NCBI RefSeq assembly: GCF_014284305.1
Contig: NZ_JACOFW010000020.1
Location: 30,929 to 94,928 of the forward strand
Reading direction: 5' to 3'
From: Affinundibacterium seohonense
Lineage (GTDB): Bacteria > Pseudomonadota > Gammaproteobacteria > Burkholderiales > Burkholderiaceae_D
Length of the DNA: 64,000 nucleotides
Part shown: in pieces, positions 8,770 to 17,232 of the stretch
How positions within the stretch are numbered: the first letter of the stretch is position 1
Layout of the letters: each line of letters opens with the position of its first letter
Translations under genes and position numbers: made by a program
Notes under the pieces: model-generated
Databases searched by the model: none
What the model was told of the DNA's origin: nothing
What the model saw: the letters and a program-made list of their open reading frames with translations, nothing else

Positions 8770-8878
8770 AATGGCGAAGATTTCATTTTTTAGTGGCATA
8801 ACTCAAAGAAAATCACAGCAATGTGGGGAACTTTGAGAATTGCACTAGGTAAAAATCATTGCGCCTGTCGATCGACAA

Positions 8879-9061
8879 TTAGCACCAGATGCCGTCGTCT
8901 TTACGACCATTCCACAATCTTGGTGCACGAGCGTCTGGGCCTGAGCAGCCAGCAATCGCTACGCCATCACGAACTTTCCATTGTGGTGTGATTTGTGTTT
9001 TTTCTGCTTTTTTTTCTGCTAATTTAAAGGCGAATAGTTTGCTAGTATTTTGATTCTTCAT
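8879..9061 (-). CDS. Putative RiPP precursor peptide, 60 residues
   Basis: The small gene starts at 9061 with a good AGAAGG ribosome binding site seven bases before the ATG. The product begins MKNQNTSKLFAFKLAEKKAE, a basic, helix-prone leader. After a middle ITPQWKVRDGVAIA it ends in a Gly/Asp/Arg-rich segment containing GCSGPDARAP and the terminal KDDGIWC. Cys occurs only at positions 39 and 60. Candidate cross-link residues are Asp43, Asp55 and Asp56 as acids, and Ser40 and Lys54 as nucleophiles. The frame is open to 9268, but that extension crosses the promoter and is very AT-rich. No known core motif is recognised. The precursor role rests on size, composition and the neighbouring ATP-grasp, protease and exporter genes. 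Confidence 0.72.
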   Translation of the reverse strand: MKNQNTSKLFAFKLAEKKAEKTQITPQWKVRDGVAIAGCSGPDARAPRLWNGRKDDGIWC

Positions 9062-9131
9062 TTTGTAACCTTCTAAAAATAGTTTGGTTGAAATTAAAGA
9101 TTTTTCCACAACTGGATGATGTGGAGTAAGC

Positions 9132-9160
9132 AAGATAGCATTGCAAAAATACTGTGTCAA
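9132..9160 (-). promoter_or_regulatory. Sigma-70-type promoter of the RiPP-like operon
   Basis: On the minus strand a perfect -35 TTGACA (complement of 9155-9160) lies exactly 17 bp from a -10 TATCTT (complement of 9132-9137). This is about 70 bp upstream of the precursor ATG and places transcription initiation inside the longer open frame, which supports the short precursor. From 9161 to 9523 I see no gene: the sequence is AT-rich on the operon side and contains only the leader region of tatD. Confidence 0.6.
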
Positions 9161-9523
9161 TTTTAAAAGTTCAAAAGAAAAGAAAAAGACAAAAAATTTT
9201 ATTAATTTACTTTTTTGTGTTTTTATTTGTCTTTTTTTGTGAGTGAACTTGGGCCTCAATTTTTTCATCGTTCACTTGTTAACCATGTTCATAAAGTTGA
9301 TGGGCCTGAAGATACGAAGTTTGTGGTGCCATAAAGTGTAGTGAGTTGGCCACGTCAATGTAGTTGGATTTCTGCTGCTCCACCATTACGGGTGTTATTA
9401 GTGTTATCAAAATACCCCTCCGTGGTCTAAGGCTTTGGCGAGCAAAGCATAGATTAGCTCGGTAATGAGGTAGTCTATCGACTGTTCGCGCAAGTTTCTT
9501 CGATCAATTTAAGGGAATGCCAT

Positions 9524-10342
9524 ATGTGGGTAGACAGCCATTGCCATCTCGATGCTAATGAATTTGCAGGTAAATCACTCGCCTTAGCGGAGGAGGCTGC
9601 ACGTATGGGCGTGTCAGCGATTGTGATTCCTGCGGTGCATCGATCCAACTTTTCGGCGGTAGTGGAATTGGCTAGACAAAGAGAAGATTGTTTTTTTGCC
9701 TTGGGCATACATCCTATGTATGTAGCGACTTCGCATGAAGACGATCTGCTTTTTTTACGTGCTGAGATCGCACGTTTGTTAGCTGATCCTATGTTGGGGC
9801 GAGCCTTGGTCGCGGTGGGGGAAATTGGTCTTGATTACTTTGTTCCTGCTTTGTGCGAATCACCTTTGAAGGAAAAGCAGGAGTTCTTTTACAGCGAACA
9901 ACTAAAGATTGCGCGAGATTTTGATTTGCCTGTGCTCTTACATGTGCGAAAATCGCAAGATAAAATACTAAAATATTTGAGGCGCATTCCGGTGCGTGGT
10001 GGCATCGCGCATGCGTTTAATGGCAGCACGCAACAGGCGCAACATTTTATCGATTTGGGTTTCAAACTAGGATTTGGTGGTGCAATGACATTTACCCGCG
10101 CTTTACAAATACGTCGACTCGCCAGTGACTTGCCGCTGAGTAGTATTGTCCTCGAGACAGATGCACCAGATATCGCGCCGCGTTGGTGCCATCCGGGAAT
10201 CAACACACCGGGTGAGCTGACACAAATTGGTCACGAACTCGCCAGCTTGCGTGGCTTAAGTCATATTCAGACTGCGCAGCAAACTACCGCTAATGTACTT
10301 GCTGTTTTGCCGCGCATGCAGGCGCGATTTGTCTTGAGATAA
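9524..10342 (+). CDS. tatD: TatD-family metal-dependent hydrolase/DNase
   Basis: This 272-residue TIM-barrel amidohydrolase starts with the metal-binding MWVDSHCHLD. Other metal ligands follow: GEIGLDYF with the conserved Glu, PVLLHVRKS, GIAHAFNGS and the distal LETDAPDIAP. TatD-type enzymes act as Mg-dependent 3'-5' exonucleases or deoxyribonucleases in the cytosol, and some act on other phosphodiesters. The start is supported by AAGGGA upstream. It lies 5 bp before comEC and the two are probably cotranscribed. Confidence 0.9.
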   Translation: MWVDSHCHLDANEFAGKSLALAEEAARMGVSAIVIPAVHRSNFSAVVELARQREDCFFALGIHPMYVATSHEDDLLFLRAEIARLLADPMLGRALVAVGEIGLDYFVPALCESPLKEKQEFFYSEQLKIARDFDLPVLLHVRKSQDKILKYLRRIPVRGGIAHAFNGSTQQAQHFIDLGFKLGFGGAMTFTRALQIRRLASDLPLSSIVLETDAPDIAPRWCHPGINTPGELTQIGHELASLRGLSHIQTAQQTTANVLAVLPRMQARFVLR

Positions 10343-10347
10343 TTCTG

Positions 10348-12861
10348 GTGCGCAGCGCGATTCTAGGCTTAGTTCTTGGCGTCGCGCTGTTGCAGCAACA
10401 AGCTGCCTTGTTCAAACTTGTTTATGTTTGCGTCGCCTTTGCGGTTTTGTGCTCGCTGGCGCTGCTGTTATTCCGCCTTCAAACTAAGCATGTTTTTCGA
10501 CCAGCTTTCGTAATATCGGTGGCAGTGCGCTTTGTGTTGGCGATGGGGTTTGGCTTTTGTTGGGCCAGTCTGCTCGCGCATTATCAGCTGCGCCAAGAGT
10601 TGCCCGCAGAATGGGAAGGCCGCGATTTAGTGGTGCAGGGGGTGATAGATCAATTGCCCGGATCAACTGCAAATGGCACGCGCTTTACTTTTACGGTGGA
10701 GCGCTATTTACTTCCTGCATCCGCGTCAGCAATCGCATCCTCGGATCAAGAGGAGATCCAAGCTCAATCAAGGATACAGGCATCAACCGACAACTTTCCT
10801 AAGCGACTCGCTTTGGGATGGTTCGATGATGCCGATGGCAAGGTCGATACCCCTTCGCTACAACCCGGTCAGCGCTGGCAGTTGAGGGTTCGCTTAAAAC
10901 GACCACATGGCAATGCCAATCCCAACGGCTTTGACTATGAAGCATGGCTGCTTGAGCAAGGATTGCGGGCGACTGGCAGTGTGCGTTTGAATGCAGGTGC
11001 TAGCGCGGATGGCCTTGGCGCAAATTTATTTTTAAATGACTTTGTTTGGAGTCTGCCTAACCTGATAGAGCGAGCTCGTTTTCGCCTCCGCGAGCACATG
11101 AAACTCGACCTTGCAGACGCTCCTTATGCTGGTGTGTTAAGTGCGTTGGTGATTGGCGATCAACGCGATATTTCACCAACGGACTGGGCGATGTTTAATC
11201 GTACTGGGGTCGGTCATTTGATGTCGATTTCTGGTTTGCATATCACCATGATCGCCGGTTTATTTGCTGGGCTGATGCACTTTTTTTGGCGGCATTCCTT
11301 CTTTACCCGCGCGCAATTGCCGCTGTTAATTCCCGCTCCCAAAGTCGCCGTATTGTCGGGATTGATTGCAGCCATCATCTATGTCGCATTGGCTGGGTTC
11401 GGTGTGCCGGCACAGCGCACACTGTGGATGTTAGCCGTGCTGGCGGTGGCGATTTGGAGTGGCAGAGCTGCTAGCAGTACACATGTGTTGAGTTTGGCTT
11501 TGGGAGTTGTGATTTTGATTGATCCTTGGGCGGTGTTATGGCCAGGATTCTGGTTATCGTTTGGTGCCGTCAGTGTATTGCTTTATGCAAGCGCAGGTAG
11601 GATTGATGTCTTGTCACCAGCATCGTCTGATCAAAATTTTATATACAAATTTGGGCCACAAATTCGCGCAGCCGCACGCGCTCAATACGCAATCACCTTT
11701 GGTCTGGTTCCGTTGACCTTATTGTTGTTCTCGCAAATTTCACTAGTCAGTCCGATCGCGAATGCAGTGGCGATACCCGTGGTGAGTTTCTTGGTCACTC
11801 CGCTTGCTTTATTGGGCAGTGTGTTGCCTTCGCCATTGTCCGGATGGTGCTTATCCATCGCCCATGGATTTGTTGAGGTTTTAGTGCAGTTTTTGGAATT
11901 CTTAAATCGTAGTGGCCTGACAGTTTGGCAAACGCCACGCCCAAGTTGGTGGATGTTTTGTGCCGCGACTTTAGGCTTATTGTATATGCTTGCGCCCCGC
12001 GGTATTCCTATGCGTTGGTTGGGTGGAATATGCTGTCTACCTTTGCTATTGCAACCAGCGCAGCGCCCCTCAAAAGATCAAATGCAGGTGAGTGTCTTTG
12101 ATGTTGGGCAAGGTTCTGCCGTGCTGGTAGAAACTGCCCATCACCGTTTGCTCTACGATACGGGGCCAGGGACTACTGCTGACAGCAATAGTGGTACTAG
12201 AGTCTTGTTGCCGTATCTGCAAGTGCGTGGCATTGCGCATCTCGACCAATTGGTCGTGTCGCATAGCGACAATGACCATTCTGGTGGTGCGATCAGTATT
12301 TTAAAGAATGTGAAGGTCGATCAATTGCTTTCATCCTTGCCCAGCGATCATCCTATTGTCACGACCGCTGAGAAATCATCGCGTTGTGTTGCCGGACAAA
12401 GCTGGGAATGGGATGGGGTTCAATTTGAAATTTTGCACCCGGTGCCGGTTATTTATACGAGTGATAAATGGAAACCGAATGCGCTCAGTTGCACTTTAAA
12501 GATATCAACGAAGACACATGCAATGCTATTGACCGGAGATATTGAAGCCGTACAAGAAGATCAATTAGTTAATCGTATCCCTGAAAAACTTGCCGCAGAT
12601 GTTTTGCTGGCGCCGCATCATGGCAGTGGCACTTCGTCAACGGCTGCTTTTTTGCAGGCGGTTAAACCCAGCTTAGCCTTGTTTCAAGTCGGGTATTTGA
12701 ATCGCTACCATCACCCGAAAGAGGCGGTCATGCAACGGTATCTTGATTTTGGAATAAAACCTCTAAGGACGGACACAAGCGGTGCAATCACATTACAATT
12801 TGGCAGCGCCATTAGTGTGAGTGAATACCGTAAAGACCATGCTCGCTATTGGTATCAATAG
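10348..12861 (+). CDS. comEC: ComEC/Rec2 DNA-uptake channel protein
   Basis: This 837-residue polytopic protein has three parts. N-terminal membrane segments lead into an OB-like DUF4131 region (~80-210). The Competence membrane domain (~250-540) includes the conserved GLLMSISGLHITM-type stretch (VGHLMSISGLHI). A C-terminal metallo-beta-lactamase-like domain (~575-830) carries SHSDNDHSGG and APHHGSGTSS. ComEC carries single-stranded DNA across the inner membrane during natural transformation, and the lactamase-like domain is thought to degrade the other strand. The start is GTG. The preceding tatD gene ends 5 bp upstream. Confidence 0.92.
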   Translation: MRSAILGLVLGVALLQQQAALFKLVYVCVAFAVLCSLALLLFRLQTKHVFRPAFVISVAVRFVLAMGFGFCWASLLAHYQLRQELPAEWEGRDLVVQGVIDQLPGSTANGTRFTFTVERYLLPASASAIASSDQEEIQAQSRIQASTDNFPKRLALGWFDDADGKVDTPSLQPGQRWQLRVRLKRPHGNANPNGFDYEAWLLEQGLRATGSVRLNAGASADGLGANLFLNDFVWSLPNLIERARFRLREHMKLDLADAPYAGVLSALVIGDQRDISPTDWAMFNRTGVGHLMSISGLHITMIAGLFAGLMHFFWRHSFFTRAQLPLLIPAPKVAVLSGLIAAIIYVALAGFGVPAQRTLWMLAVLAVAIWSGRAASSTHVLSLALGVVILIDPWAVLWPGFWLSFGAVSVLLYASAGRIDVLSPASSDQNFIYKFGPQIRAAARAQYAITFGLVPLTLLLFSQISLVSPIANAVAIPVVSFLVTPLALLGSVLPSPLSGWCLSIAHGFVEVLVQFLEFLNRSGLTVWQTPRPSWWMFCAATLGLLYMLAPRGIPMRWLGGICCLPLLLQPAQRPSKDQMQVSVFDVGQGSAVLVETAHHRLLYDTGPGTTADSNSGTRVLLPYLQVRGIAHLDQLVVSHSDNDHSGGAISILKNVKVDQLLSSLPSDHPIVTTAEKSSRCVAGQSWEWDGVQFEILHPVPVIYTSDKWKPNALSCTLKISTKTHAMLLTGDIEAVQEDQLVNRIPEKLAADVLLAPHHGSGTSSTAAFLQAVKPSLALFQVGYLNRYHHPKEAVMQRYLDFGIKPLRTDTSGAITLQFGSAISVSEYRKDHARYWYQ

Positions 12862-12959
12862 TTTGCGTAGGCGAACAAAATTTATCTATGCCGCTTAGCG
12901 AGAAGTCCGCTGCCAGCATGCCGCTGCAAAACGAAATCCAAATAATTCTTCAAGAAAAA

Positions 12960-13763
12960 ATGTCTAAACCTATCGTTCACTTTTGCCACGGTAATAGTTT
13001 TCCAGCGGGAAGCTATCGTCAGATGTTTAATGAATTAGCACCGCATTACGATATTCAATATTTAGACATGCACGGACATAATCCTGCTTATCCGGTGACC
13101 ATAAATTGGCCTTTTCTAGTGCAAGAGTTGATCGATACTTTAGAGACTCGTTATCAAGATCCTGTGATCTTATTAGGGCATTCTTTAGGCGGTATCTTGT
13201 CTCTGATGGCCAGTAGTCAACGTCCAGATTTGGTGCACTGTGTGGTGATGATCGATTCGCCGGTTGTGACCGGGTGGCGCTCAGCTTTCTTAAAGACCTT
13301 CCGTGTGCTTGGCCTGTTAGAAAAATATTCGCCCGCGCAATTTTCTTTGAAACGCCGCATGATTTGGCGTGATAAGCAAGAAGCCTTTGAGCATTTTTCG
13401 TCGAAAGAAAAATTCGCAATCTGGCCACCGGCAGTGTTGCAAGACTATATTGATGCCGGAATGCAGGATCATCCAGAAGGTATTTGTCTGAAATTTACGC
13501 GTGATATTGAAAGTCAGATTTACATGACTTTGCCTAGCAACCTTGGTTCGGTTTCCAGAAAAATTACGCAAGTGCCAATCGGTTTTGTTGGCGGTACTGA
13601 ATCAGTGGAATGTCGGCAGGGTGGCTTGAAAACTACGCGTCGGCTATGTGGGGACAATTTTGTGCAACTGCCTGCAGGTCATCTATTGCCGATGGAAATG
13701 CCAGAAAGAACCGCCGAAGCCTGTCACGCCATGATACAAAAATTATTGAAAAAAACGACCTGA
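12960..13763 (+). CDS. Alpha/beta-fold hydrolase
   Basis: This hydrolase has 267 residues from the ATG at 12960 (MSKPIVHFCHGNSFPAGSYR). HGNSFP supplies the oxyanion hole, ILLGHSLGGI carries the nucleophilic Ser, VPIGFVGGTES is the acid-strand region, and LPAGHLLPMEMPE holds the catalytic His. The frame extends to 12849, overlapping comEC, but the Met at 12960 is preceded by a purine-rich CAAGAAAAA and begins just before the first core strand. The substrate is unknown. It is a cytosolic esterase- or lipase-like enzyme. Confidence 0.82.
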   Translation: MSKPIVHFCHGNSFPAGSYRQMFNELAPHYDIQYLDMHGHNPAYPVTINWPFLVQELIDTLETRYQDPVILLGHSLGGILSLMASSQRPDLVHCVVMIDSPVVTGWRSAFLKTFRVLGLLEKYSPAQFSLKRRMIWRDKQEAFEHFSSKEKFAIWPPAVLQDYIDAGMQDHPEGICLKFTRDIESQIYMTLPSNLGSVSRKITQVPIGFVGGTESVECRQGGLKTTRRLCGDNFVQLPAGHLLPMEMPERTAEACHAMIQKLLKKTT

Positions 13764-13843
13764 GTCAAAGCACCAAGGCAAATCCTCACAGCAAGTAATC
13801 ATCGCGTAAAATACAAATCTTACGTTTCTACTTTGAGCTGACT

Positions 13844-14827
13844 ATGCGCCGATCCACTAATTCATCTTTGTTCTTGACATCTTCATTCTCATTATTAGCA
13901 TTCCTATTCAGTGGCAATGGTTTGGCACAGGATACACATACGAATGAATTAAGGGGATCTTGGCTGCCATCAGCGTCCGAGTATCAGAAAATACAAACGC
14001 AAGGTCGTACACAACTGATCTTGGATATACAAAATGACAGTTTGCTTTTGAAAAAAGATGATGGTTTTTATACCAGTGGTAATCATCTGATCATCAGTAA
14101 AACGCTGCGTTTGCCGACGCAAGCGATTAGTTACGGTTGGCATTTTGGTCAAGATTTATACACCGCGTCTGACATTAAATTAAAACCAGCACAGATCAGT
14201 CCAGTGGATCATCCTTATGCTGGCTGGATTTATACCGGTGTTTTTCGTGAGTTACAGAACCGTGATGGAAGCGGCCTTCGATTAGGTTTGGACGTCGGTT
14301 GTCTTGGACCTTGTGCTGGTGGTGAGTGGACGCAAACAAATTTGCATCAAGCCTTAAATCAACCACTTCCGCAAGCTTGGAGTACCCAACTGCAGCAAGA
14401 GTGGGGGCTAGTCTTCAATGCCGAACTTGCGCCTGCTCGTTGGAACTTGGCGCAAGATATGGATCTAGCGAGTCGTTTCAAAGTTAGAGTGGGGAATATT
14501 TTCACAGATGCCAGAACTGAGTTGATGTGGCGTTACGGACGTTTGAATGATATTCGTGAAGATAATGCCAGTTTCGTATTTGCGCGTGCTGAACTGAGAG
14601 TCAGCGCGTATAACGCGACTTTGCAAGGCGGCTATTTTAATAAGCAAGCCTTGGCAATGAATCCAAGACGCGTGATTCCAGAATTGGAAATTGGCTATCA
14701 ATATCGCCGCAATACTTGGGGATTTTATGCATCGGTGATACGGCGCGGTAGTGAAATTAAAGAACTATCCAACGCAAAAGCCGCACAGAATTTTGCGAAA
14801 ATCCAGTTCATCTATACGCTGCAATGA
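13844..14827 (+). CDS. lpxR: LpxR-type outer-membrane lipid A deacylase (DUF2219)
   Basis: This 327-residue protein starts with a clear signal peptide ending at GNGLAQ. LILDIQNDSLLLKKDDGFYTSG carries the conserved Asn-Asp and the YTSG motif. Further on are PYAGWIYTG, a GCLGPCAGGEWTQTNLHQ segment matching the family's GPxAxGE...Q...H region, and a C-terminus ending in aromatic residues typical of beta-barrel proteins. LpxR removes the 3'-acyloxyacyl chain of lipid A in the outer membrane. Whether this copy is active cannot be judged here. It is convergent with the sigma factor gene at 14850. Confidence 0.82.
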   Translation: MRRSTNSSLFLTSSFSLLAFLFSGNGLAQDTHTNELRGSWLPSASEYQKIQTQGRTQLILDIQNDSLLLKKDDGFYTSGNHLIISKTLRLPTQAISYGWHFGQDLYTASDIKLKPAQISPVDHPYAGWIYTGVFRELQNRDGSGLRLGLDVGCLGPCAGGEWTQTNLHQALNQPLPQAWSTQLQQEWGLVFNAELAPARWNLAQDMDLASRFKVRVGNIFTDARTELMWRYGRLNDIREDNASFVFARAELRVSAYNATLQGGYFNKQALAMNPRRVIPELEIGYQYRRNTWGFYASVIRRGSEIKELSNAKAAQNFAKIQFIYTLQ

Positions 14828-14849
14828 CGCTATTTTGCAGCGAGCTCAT

Positions 14850-15440
14850 CTAATGAAGTTCAGTCGTCGGGATGTAAGATCGGAGGCTCGGTGCTTTTCG
14901 TAGTGCATGGCGCGCTCGGTGCAGAGCCACCATCATGTGTTTTTTACTCATACCAAGCTCTGCGCAAATATCGGTGCTATCGACTTCCAAACAATCCGCC
15001 AGTGTAAATGCGCGGGCGTTTTTTATTGGTAGTAAGCCTAGCGCTTGTTCTAATTGGATAAAAAACTTCTTCTGCTCCAAGGCCGCAACTGGATCAAATT
15101 CTTCGCACAAACTACTGCGGTTGATACCGTAACGATCATCGGCTAAATGCGGTGATGCATCGATGCTGCAAGTGGTATCAAAATTAGGTTCGGCATATAA
15201 GTTTTGTGTTTGCTTTGCTCGGCGAAAATTATCAATGATCTTGAACTTCAGGATGCCGATAACATAGGTCGCCAACGAGGATTTTCCGGCGAAACGTTCT
15301 GGTGCTTCTAGTACGGCAAGTAGCGATTCTTGTACCACATCTTCGGCAATCGCATCGTCATAAATGCGTTGCTTTGTGAAGCGCAAGAGTTGGGGGCGCA
15401 ATTCGCTTAGTTGATCGTATGAAATTAGGCTGATTGCCAT
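14850..15440 (-). CDS. ECF-type RNA polymerase sigma factor
   Basis: This protein of about 196 residues has a sigma region 2 (IYDDAIAEDVVQESLLAVLEAPERF, then SLATYVIGILKFKIIDNFRRAK) and a region 4 (LEVDSTDICAELGMSKKHMMVALHRARHALR). The frame extends to 15509, but MAISLISYDQLSELRPQ at 15440 is the homologous start. It follows, on the same strand, the DUF3034 protein and truncated haemoglobin genes and may belong to that operon or control it. No anti-sigma gene is adjacent. The extended linker between regions 2 and 4 is longer than in minimal ECF factors. Confidence 0.85.
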   Translation of the reverse strand: MAISLISYDQLSELRPQLLRFTKQRIYDDAIAEDVVQESLLAVLEAPERFAGKSSLATYVIGILKFKIIDNFRRAKQTQNLYAEPNFDTTCSIDASPHLADDRYGINRSSLCEEFDPVAALEQKKFFIQLEQALGLLPIKNARAFTLADCLEVDSTDICAELGMSKKHMMVALHRARHALRKAPSLRSYIPTTELH

Positions 15441-15583
15441 ATGGTGCTCTCGTTTTATTAGTATCGCTGTTTGTATTTTTTTGTTTTTTCTTAAACAGAA
15501 ATTGTGCAATCGGTTAACGACGATGCTAGCCAGTCGTCTCTACAAGGCAGTGTAGACATCGTCGTTCTAACCCGAAGTGCAGC

Positions 15584-16039
15584 TTATTTACTGACGATAG
15601 GACGTTGCATAGGTGCGAGTTTTGCTACCAATTTATTCGCAATGGAGGAGGGAACTTGATTCATTTCCATGGCGATCTGTAAGTCCTCCGCCAACGCATT
15701 AAAGTGGGCATTGCTTATGCTCATGCCTTGATGGGCTTCGTACATATCTTTGCCTTTGTATTGGCACGGGCCACCGGCTAGTTCGCAAAACTGCGCAACC
15801 AATAGAGCACTAAATTCATCCTTTTTCATTTTCGAAAAAAAAGTGTTGATACGCGTGTCGGCTAAAATCAAAGGCACAAAATCATTGACGATTTTGGTAA
15901 TGCCTTCTGTCTTGCCTAGACCTTGATAAATGCTGTCGTCTTTTTCCATGCTCTGTGCTTGCGCTGCAAAGCTGGTAGAGATTGCGATTAAAGCGATGCT
16001 GATGAATTGAGTAAATCTGTGACGGAATGTGTTGTTCAT
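15584..16039 (-). CDS. Secreted group 1 truncated haemoglobin
   Basis: This 151-residue protein has a Sec signal peptide (ISIALIAISTSFAAQAQS, cleavage near residue 29) and a 2-on-2 globin. FCELAGGPCQYKGKDM is followed by EAHQGMSI, whose His103 is the expected proximal haem ligand (F8). Compared with Mycobacterium TrHbN, the B10 Tyr position reads Val55 (NDFVPLI), so the usual distal hydrogen-bond network should differ. Cys85 and Cys92 flank LAGGP and could form a disulfide once exported. Truncated haemoglobins are usually cytosolic, so periplasmic placement is notable. It probably binds NO, O2 or another small ligand. Confidence 0.85.
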   Translation of the reverse strand: MNNTFRHRFTQFISIALIAISTSFAAQAQSMEKDDSIYQGLGKTEGITKIVNDFVPLILADTRINTFFSKMKKDEFSALLVAQFCELAGGPCQYKGKDMYEAHQGMSISNAHFNALAEDLQIAMEMNQVPSSIANKLVAKLAPMQRPIVSK

Positions 16040-16098
16040 GATGAGTTTCTTTCAAATTTGGTGATGGAGTGTTGTTTTTATATTTTCGTCAACGCAGC

Positions 16099-17010
16099 TT
16101 AAAAACCCGCTTGCATAGACAGATACCAACCGCGTTGTTTCTTTGGATTGAAAATCGTGATATCGCCTAGCTGGACATAGGCAGCCGTGACTGAGAAATT
16201 CTTAGTTGGGAAGTAAGCGACAAACACGTCAGAAAAGTCTTTCTCGTTGTCGACACCAAGGTTGCGTGGCTTCATGCGGTACTCTGCGCCAACCACTAAT
16301 TTTCGGTTAATTAGATAAGCGATTGAACCTTCGAGTTGCGCTTGATATTGATCTTTTTTATCGCCACCAAAGCCAAGCAGGCCCATCTGATTCGCCTTGG
16401 TCATTCGCACTGTGCCGTTCACAAGTAAGCTTTGTGCCAAGTAAATTTTCGTGGCAGAGACGTAGTAATCAATACCGTGATCGTCTTTCGCGCCCAACTG
16501 CTTTACGTTAGTAATCCCTAGCGCACCGAGCCCACCCACGCTGGCGTCGCGTTTGTATTGCAAACCAGCGGCAATTTGGGGCATCCATCCCGCTTGGTCA
16601 TACACAGCATCACCGGCCAATTTAACTTTAACGCCGAAAATATCTTGCTTCAAATTGAGTGCATTGAGCGGCGCCAAACTGCCAGTAAATTCTTGCTGCG
16701 CGAGCGAGAATTCAACACGATCTGCGATGCCAACGGCAACGCCGTAAGTTTTTAGACGGTAATCTTGTGTATTGACTTGGGTGTAGTGGGCGTTTGCCCC
16801 ATAGCTATCGCGGGTGCCATATCCAGTGATCAAAGCCCATGGGGTTAAGCCACCACCACCAGCGCCTTCGACTTGGCTTACGCCACCCGTCGCGGTGAGT
16901 TTGCCCATGTCGGGCACGCGGGAATCTTGTGCCTGAGCTGCGCTTGCGGATATGCCGATACTAGCGATGGCAATGAGTTTGATTGCTGGATAACGTTTGA
17001 ACCTGATCAT
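16099..17010 (-). CDS. DUF3034 family outer-membrane-type protein
   Basis: This 303-residue protein has a signal peptide ending near ASAAQAQDSRV. A Gly-rich segment follows (GKLTATGGVSQVEGAGGGGLTPWALITGYGT), characteristic of DUF3034. The rest is a run of alternating strands (YRLKTYGVAVGIADRVEFSLAQQEF and so on) ending in aromatic GWYLSMQAGF, as expected for a beta-barrel. The function is unknown. It is the first gene of a unit with the truncated haemoglobin (59 bp downstream) and the ECF-type sigma factor. Such linkage suggests an envelope stress or gas-ligand response, which is inference. Confidence 0.8.
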   Translation of the reverse strand: MIRFKRYPAIKLIAIASIGISASAAQAQDSRVPDMGKLTATGGVSQVEGAGGGGLTPWALITGYGTRDSYGANAHYTQVNTQDYRLKTYGVAVGIADRVEFSLAQQEFTGSLAPLNALNLKQDIFGVKVKLAGDAVYDQAGWMPQIAAGLQYKRDASVGGLGALGITNVKQLGAKDDHGIDYYVSATKIYLAQSLLVNGTVRMTKANQMGLLGFGGDKKDQYQAQLEGSIAYLINRKLVVGAEYRMKPRNLGVDNEKDFSDVFVAYFPTKNFSVTAAYVQLGDITIFNPKKQRGWYLSMQAGF

Positions 17011-17161
17011 GTGAACTCCCTGATTGTGTAGTTGATGAGCTTTAGTGAATACCGTGGTGTTTCAAGTGACTGCTAGAGACTTATACGCCGGGGAGTTGCA
17101 ACTGGATTCAAGATTTTTGAAATATTTTTGCGATCGTGCTTTTGGGTGTCTAATTAACAAA

Positions 17162-17193
17162 AAGCCATCCACATTTTCTCGTGTGGATGGCTT
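17162..17193 (-). terminator. Intrinsic terminator of the sigma/anti-sigma operon
   Basis: A perfect 12-bp stem (AAGCCATCCACA with TGTGGATGGCTT) with an 8-base loop is followed on the minus strand by a TTTTT tract. It lies 40 bp after the stop of the anti-sigma gene. Confidence 0.8.
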
Positions 17194-17232
17194 GATGGTT
17201 TTGCGGTAATTGATTAACTAATTGGGTCTGAC

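Noticed and set aside
8866..8877. 12-bp perfect palindrome TGTCGATCGACA just after the precursor stop
   Set aside because: It has no loop and no T-run, so it cannot act as an intrinsic terminator; no other evidence supports a role.
8603..8878. Possible second precursor peptide between the first peptide and the ligase
   Set aside because: Only very short frames (about 22 codons at most) without ribosome binding sites are present.
8879..9268. 129-codon version of the precursor gene
   Set aside because: The upstream extension is AT-rich, contains the promoter and lacks a ribosome binding site. The internal ATG at 9061 has AGAAGG.
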